Assembly (NCBI GenBank): GCA_017518975.1
Contig: JAFWTH010000072.1
Span: 1 to 55,165, forward strand
Direction: 5' to 3'
Length of the DNA stretch: 55,165 nt
Origin: Clostridia bacterium
GTDB taxonomy: Bacteria; Bacillota; Clostridia; Oscillospirales; CAG-272
Shown here: one piece after another, positions 50,928-55,165 of the stretch
How the letters are laid out: every line of letters starts with the position of its first letter
Position numbering within the stretch: the first letter of the stretch is position 1
Translations under genes and position numbers: made by a program
The notes under the pieces: model-generated
Databases searched by the model: none
Seen by the model: only the letters and a program-made list of their open reading frames with translations
What the model was told of the DNA's origin: nothing

Positions 50928-51464
50928 ATGAACAATATCTGGCATACGATCGATCCGGCCCGGGTCTCCCCCGAGGATTTCATCGCCGTGATCGAGATCC
51001 CGAAAGGCAGCAAAAACAAGTACGAACTCGATAAAGAGACCGGTCTTATGATGCTCGACCGCATCCTCTTCACGTCTACTCATTACCCCGCGAACTACGG
51101 ATTCATCCCGAGGACATACGCGGACGATTTCGACCCGCTCGACGTACTCGTTCTGTGTTCCGAATCGCTGCATCCCCTCACTCTGGTACGCTGTTATCCG
51201 ATCGGGGTGATCCGCATGCTCGACAACGGCCGCTCGGACGAAAAGATCATCGCGGTCCCCTTCTCCGATCCGACGTACAACACGTACGGGTCGATATTCG
51301 ATCTTCCCGAGCACACCTACGATGAAATGACGCATTTCTTCTCGGTCTACAAGACTCTTGAGAACAAAGAGACCGTCGTGGACGAGGTTCAGGACCGCGC
51401 CTCCGCCGTTGAGATCATCGCACGCGCGATCGAGGGTTACAGACGCAAATTCCCGACGGAATAA
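50928..51464 (+). CDS. ppa: Soluble inorganic pyrophosphatase (family I)
   Basis: This 178-residue enzyme has the family I fold and signature: VIEIPKGSKNKYELDKETGL, YPANYGFIPRTYADDFDPLDVLVL with the DxDxxD metal cluster at about 66-72 (DDFDPLD), and a C-terminal DRASAVEIIARAIEGY. It hydrolyses pyrophosphate to phosphate in the cytoplasm with Mg2+. ATG 50928 has GGAGGA 7 bases upstream. Housekeeping gene. Confidence 0.96.
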   Translation: MNNIWHTIDPARVSPEDFIAVIEIPKGSKNKYELDKETGLMMLDRILFTSTHYPANYGFIPRTYADDFDPLDVLVLCSESLHPLTLVRCYPIGVIRMLDNGRSDEKIIAVPFSDPTYNTYGSIFDLPEHTYDEMTHFFSVYKTLENKETVVDEVQDRASAVEIIARAIEGYRRKFPTE

Positions 51465-51514
51465 AAAGAGAGTCACGGAACGTGCGGACGCGCTCCGCGG
51501 ATCGGAGTTTGAAA

Positions 51515-52348
51515 ATGACGGATCAGATAAAACTGTTCCCGGAACGGGAAAGCGACACGAGACCGCCCGAGTCCGTCTCGTGGAACCTGTGGCACGGCTG
51601 TACGAAGGTCTCGCCGGGATGCGCGCATTGTTACGTTTACCGGCGGGACGAGAGCGTGGGACGCGACCCGTCGAAAGTGGAAAAAACGAGCTCCTTCAAT
51701 ATCCCCGTACGGACCGTTCGCTCCGGGGAATACAAGGGGCGGTACAAGGTCCCGTCAGGTTCCCGGTTTTATACCTGCTTTTCCTCCGACTTCTTCCACC
51801 CCGCCGCCGACGGATGGAGACGCGACGCGTGGGATATCATCCGCGCCCGCTCCGACTGCACGTTCTTCATGATAACCAAAAGGCCTGAACGGATCGCCGA
51901 CAGCCTGCCTCACGACTGGGGAGACGGATGGGAACACGTTACGGTCGCCGTAACGTGCGAGAATCAGGATATGGCGAACGCAAGACTGCCGGCGTACCTT
52001 CGTCTGCCGCTCCGTCATTTCGCGGTGATGATCGAGCCGATGCTGTCGGCGGTCGATCTGCGTCCGTTTTTCAGAGAGTACCCCGACGTCATCGGGTACG
52101 TTTCGGTCGGAGGGGAATCGGGTCCCGGCGCGCGCGCCTGCGACTATTCGTGGGTGCTCGACGTTCGTGAACAGTGCGTCGAATACGGCGCCGCGTTCTC
52201 TTACCACCAGACGGGAGCGCGTCTCAGGAAAGACGGAAAAGAATATCTGATCCCGCGCAAATATCAGCAGAAACAGGCGCGGAAAGCCGGGCTCGACTTT
52301 CCCGGATCCGCGCCGGACAAACGACGGGGGAATAATCCCGAACAGTGA
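51515..52348 (+). CDS. DUF5131 (phage Gp37/Gp68) family protein
   Basis: This 277-residue protein has VSWNLWHGCTKVSPGCAHCYVYR, with C29, C36 and C39 arranged C-x6-C-x2-C, then CFSSDFFHPAADGWR, FFMITKRPERI, WEHVTVAVTCENQ and GYVSVGGESGPGAR, the core of the DUF5131 family. The family resembles radical-SAM-type enzymes but with a variant cysteine motif; function is unproven. ATG 51515 follows GGAG with 7-base spacing. It may share a transcript with ppa (50-base gap). The frame from 51482 overlaps the intergenic spacer and is rejected. Confidence 0.88.
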   Translation: MTDQIKLFPERESDTRPPESVSWNLWHGCTKVSPGCAHCYVYRRDESVGRDPSKVEKTSSFNIPVRTVRSGEYKGRYKVPSGSRFYTCFSSDFFHPAADGWRRDAWDIIRARSDCTFFMITKRPERIADSLPHDWGDGWEHVTVAVTCENQDMANARLPAYLRLPLRHFAVMIEPMLSAVDLRPFFREYPDVIGYVSVGGESGPGARACDYSWVLDVREQCVEYGAAFSYHQTGARLRKDGKEYLIPRKYQQKQARKAGLDFPGSAPDKRRGNNPEQ

Positions 52349-52358
52349 AGGAGGAAAA

Positions 52359-52573
52359 ATGGAAAACGACAGAATGCCCGGCCCGGAAGAGCTGGAAAGA
52401 ATGCTCGAAAAAGCGAAAAAAACGCTCAGGCGGCCTTGGACAAAATGACGCCGGAGGAACGCGCGGAAGCGGAAGCCAAGGCGAAAAAAGCGATCGAGGA
52501 CGACCGCGCCTCAATGGAAAAGCTTATAGCCGACGCCGCCGCGATCGCGGAAGGCGTCGATACGAAGAAATAA
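52359..52573 (+). pseudogene. Small frameshifted gene (71 residues if one A is restored)
   Basis: AGGAGGAAAA precedes ATG 52359, an excellent start. The frame MENDRMPGPEELERMLEKAK meets a 7-A run (GCG AAA AAA ACG) and stops at 52444 after 29 codons. One base out of step, the sequence continues with AQAALDKMTPEERAEAEAKA to the stop at 52571-52573. So either one A is missing, by mutation or a sequencing/assembly error in a homopolymer, or the AAA AAA tract drives -1 frameshifting or transcript slippage. The product would be a charged helical protein of unknown function. Confidence 0.6.
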
Positions 52574-52580
52574 TAACGAA

Positions 52581-52614
52581 CCCGGGGACAGGCGCCGCCT
52601 GTCCCCGGGTTTTG
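52581..52614. terminator. Bidirectional terminator before the right-edge SLH gene
   Basis: Perfect 12-bp stem CCCGGGGACAGG / CCTGTCCCCGGG with 5-base loop, then TTTT on the plus strand, located between convergent stops at 52573 and 52616. Confidence 0.8.
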
Positions 52615-52615
52615 T

Positions 52616-55165
52616 TCAATATCTTCCTATGTTTTCAAATTCGACGTCCGTGCAATCCGCCCCATCGCGTATACGGTAGTCGCCTCTCGTCGGATTGACG
52701 AAGAGCGGGTTTTCGGTGACGGCGTACGCCGCGTTGTCTTCTATCACCGAGAACATCTTTAAAAGATCGCTGTATTCCTTCTGCGCACCGATCTTGTTGA
52801 CCTCCCGGTTGCCCGTGATGACGAGCGAATTGTTCGAGCAGTATTCCGGCTCGCGCCAGCGCGTGACGTCGAACGTTATATCGAAATATCCGGGCCACAT
52901 CTCCGCGGCTTTAGCCATAAGATCGTGATGATCGTAGTAATACTGCAGAACGTTTCTCCATCTGCCCCAGTCGCCGACGGACGTCAGTACGGACGGATCG
53001 TCGTTTCCGTCCATGGCTCTGAGGACGGATTCCGTCCCGCCTGTCCTGTAGTCGCAGCCGATTCCATGCTCGCTGTCTGGATACAGGATGACGTTGTTGC
53101 AGAACGCGTTGTATTTACATATGCCGTTGTTCACCGTCGGCGTCTGACTGCAGTTGTAGAAGACGTTCGACTCGACTCTCGTCCCGACGACGTCGTCGAG
53201 ATACAGTCCGAAATAGCGGACGTTGACGAACAGATTGTTTCTCACCACGTTACCGCAGTAATCGGTCGAATACCAGGTGTTCAGCGCGCCCGTGTCCTCT
53301 CCGTTGTAGCACGTCCTGTCGAACACGTTGTACGCGGCGAGCATATTGATCGTTCCGCTGTAATCCAGTCCGCACCAGTAGCACATGACGAATTCGTTGT
53401 GAGTCACCACGGGACCGACCGCGTCGACCCCCACGGCGCCCGTGTTCCCGACGACGAGCGACGACTTGTAGAACCTGTTGTTGTCTATCAGAACGCCTCC
53501 GGCAGTATCGAAAAACTCGGCGACGGATTTCCCTTCGTGACGGCCTGATCCGGTTCCGACCATTTCGACGTCGAGCGAGTAAGAGGCCGTGAACGAGAAA
53601 TCGCTGTTTTTCACGGTGATGTTGAACGGGCGGCCCTCGCCGCACTTTTCGAAGTAAACGGCGGACGGCGAAGCGGAGCCGGAGAACGTGCATCCGTCCA
53701 CCGTGACGTCGTGCGATGCGCTTGCGTTTATCAACCGCTCACGCGAGTTTTTCAGGGTAAGACCGACGAAGGAAATGAAGTCGGCGTGATCCATAGCGAT
53801 CATATCACCGCCGCCCATGAATGAGTAATCCCCGGACGGATCGTAGACGTAAAGAGTGTTTTTGTCGCGCGAGAGTATAAACTCTCCTTTTATATCGAGC
53901 TCCACAGGAACGTTGACGATCGCCATACTGTAATAGTCGTACTCGAAACCTTCTTCGAACCGCAGACGCCCGCCTCGCGTTTTATCAAGATTTATCACGT
54001 GGAATACGGGATCTCCCGTCTGTGGGTCGACGGTCATACCGTCCGTTTCGATAAGATCCTTGTACCATCCGAGCGTGATGAATCCGTAAAGGTACAGCCC
54101 CTCGACGGACTTGTATTTCAGTATACGGTTTTTCATGATCTGGTTGTATATGCTGATGTGGCTCTCGTCGACGGTGTGCCCTCCCTGCAGCAGGGAGTCC
54201 GTACCGTCATAGTATTTGTTCGGGTAGCGGGCGACGGTCATCTCGCCATCCTCGGACAGCACGAGATCGAACACCGTAAAGTTATCGAGTTTTCCCGTCA
54301 CGTCCGCTTTTTTGATCCGGTCGGCGGATTTCGGCGAAAACATCGCTTTCTCCCCATCCGTCAGAGGCAGGAAATCCGACTCTTTCACCGTCGTGCCGTT
54401 GTCGAAAACGACGTCTCCGTCGCCGTATTTGCAGTAGGTTATCGGACACTCCGGCGTGCCGGAGTCCTCGGCGGTGAGTTCGATCGAGAGCGGACCGTAA
54501 TCGCCCGCCATAAACGCGACTTTGATTCCGTGCCGTCCGGTTTTGTCAAGCGTCCTGACCGCGTCGCGTGCCCGCTCCCACGTCCTGAAAGGATGACCGA
54601 ACGATCCGTCCGCAGAATCGTCGCCCGCCGTCGAGACGTAAAAGTCCGCGTCGTCGACGAGAGGATACGGCTTTTCGGTAAAGTGAGAGATCGGTACGGG
54701 TTCGTTGTAAACGAGCTCGAACGAGCCGTCGTATCTCTCGATGATCGCGGCGAATTGCTCGCGCGTTGCGTTGCCCGACGGTGCGAGGCGGTTGCCGTCC
54801 GTGCCGTTGATCAGACCGGCTTCCACAGCCCATTCGAGCGATTCTTTCGCCCAGGCGGACGTTTTTTCGTCGTCCGCGAACGGGGAGAGATCCGCGCGCT
54901 CCGGCACGGAGACGGGTGCGCTTGACGAGAAGCGGAAAAGCATCGTTGCGAGCTGTTCGCGAGTGATGAAAGCGTTCGGAGCGAACGTCGTCTCCGTCAT
55001 ACCGTTGACGACGCCGGTTTGCTTTGCCCACGCGACGGCGTCGGCGTACCAAGCGCCCGCGGGTACGTCGGTAAAGCCGCTCGGCGCGGTCGACGCGGGA
55101 GATCCTTCGCGCCGCCACAGAACGGTGGCGACCATTCCTCTGGTCAGGGCGCCGGTGGGATCGAA
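52616..55165 (-). CDS. SLH-anchored right-handed beta-helix protein 5 (N-terminus beyond window)
   Basis: About 850 residues are present; the frame is open past base 55165, where the sequence reads FDPTGALTRG, inside the first SLH domain, so the signal peptide and start are missing. It has SLH domains 2 and 3 (WYADAVAWAKQTGVVNG; WAKESLEWAVEAGLINGTDG), then a beta-helix from DFYVSTAGDDSADGSF with ARYPN, YGFITLGWYKDLIETDG, VNPTRGDYRI and tail FENIGRY. It is closest in layout to protein 4 (26138-28831) but lies 24 kb away on the opposite strand. Predicted cell-surface polysaccharide-active or binding protein. Confidence 0.85.
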   Translation of the reverse strand, partial: FDPTGALTRGMVATVLWRREGSPASTAPSGFTDVPAGAWYADAVAWAKQTGVVNGMTETTFAPNAFITREQLATMLFRFSSSAPVSVPERADLSPFADDEKTSAWAKESLEWAVEAGLINGTDGNRLAPSGNATREQFAAIIERYDGSFELVYNEPVPISHFTEKPYPLVDDADFYVSTAGDDSADGSFGHPFRTWERARDAVRTLDKTGRHGIKVAFMAGDYGPLSIELTAEDSGTPECPITYCKYGDGDVVFDNGTTVKESDFLPLTDGEKAMFSPKSADRIKKADVTGKLDNFTVFDLVLSEDGEMTVARYPNKYYDGTDSLLQGGHTVDESHISIYNQIMKNRILKYKSVEGLYLYGFITLGWYKDLIETDGMTVDPQTGDPVFHVINLDKTRGGRLRFEEGFEYDYYSMAIVNVPVELDIKGEFILSRDKNTLYVYDPSGDYSFMGGGDMIAMDHADFISFVGLTLKNSRERLINASASHDVTVDGCTFSGSASPSAVYFEKCGEGRPFNITVKNSDFSFTASYSLDVEMVGTGSGRHEGKSVAEFFDTAGGVLIDNNRFYKSSLVVGNTGAVGVDAVGPVVTHNEFVMCYWCGLDYSGTINMLAAYNVFDRTCYNGEDTGALNTWYSTDYCGNVVRNNLFVNVRYFGLYLDDVVGTRVESNVFYNCSQTPTVNNGICKYNAFCNNVILYPDSEHGIGCDYRTGGTESVLRAMDGNDDPSVLTSVGDWGRWRNVLQYYYDHHDLMAKAAEMWPGYFDITFDVTRWREPEYCSNNSLVITGNREVNKIGAQKEYSDLLKMFSVIEDNAAYAVTENPLFVNPTRGDYRIRDGADCTDVEFENIGRY

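Noticed and set aside
1..55165. tRNA, rRNA, IS elements, integrase or attachment sites
   Set aside because: I found no cloverleaf-like sequence, transposase motif or terminal inverted repeats on either strand.

Overview
The window looks like part of the chromosome of an anaerobic Bacillota/Clostridia-type bacterium, probably an uncultured gut or rumen lineage. I infer this from several traits: purine-rich Shine-Dalgarno sites, TTGACA/TATAAT promoters, many secreted proteins with three SLH (S-layer homology) domains, an Rrf2-NifS-NifU set, BspA-type and GLUG-type surface proteins, and lar genes. Genes are dense and fairly GC-rich throughout, except for a markedly AT-rich surface-protein gene at the left edge. 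I saw no tRNA, rRNA, IS element, prophage or CRISPR array.

Layout. 1-1025 (minus) is the 5' part of a BspA-like leucine-rich repeat protein. 1250-7629 (plus) is a housekeeping run: YdeI/OmdA-like protein, EamA permease, flavin oxidoreductase, Fe-alcohol dehydrogenase, two-part chromate transporter, a triple-GNAT fusion and a small nucleotidyltransferase-like protein. 7681-8913 (minus) is a TIM-barrel glycosidase-like protein. 9115-11425 holds a VanX-type dipeptidase and an SLH-anchored GH105-type hydrolase. 11499-16175 is a divergent sulfur locus: Rrf2 regulator, NifS and NifU on the minus strand; a 21-codon leader ORF, MetY and CysK on the plus strand. Two matching ACCTA-N9-TAGGT dyads lie in the shared promoter region.

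16284-28831 is an array of four SLH + right-handed beta-helix proteins with an orphan solute-binding lipoprotein inside it. A fifth relative is cut by the right edge (52616-55165, minus). Convergent to the array is a 3241-residue GLUG-repeat surface protein (29099-38824, minus). Together these would coat the cell wall with glycan-active or adhesive proteins.

39072-42664 carries two small membrane proteins and larB-larC-larE (nickel-pincer cofactor synthesis) without larA. 42689-49081 is a divergent sugar-type locus. Its left arm is an FGGY kinase, a SIS isomerase and a YjbQ-like protein; its right arm is an amidohydrolase, a FucI/AraA-like isomerase, an archaeal-type triose-phosphate-isomerase-like protein and a second YjbQ-like protein. 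Each arm ends in a YjbQ-family protein of an unusual subtype. I consider this the best candidate for an undescribed pathway. 49266-52573 is a mixed run: amidotransferase, VanY-type lipoprotein peptidase, pyrophosphatase, DUF5131 protein and a small frameshifted gene.
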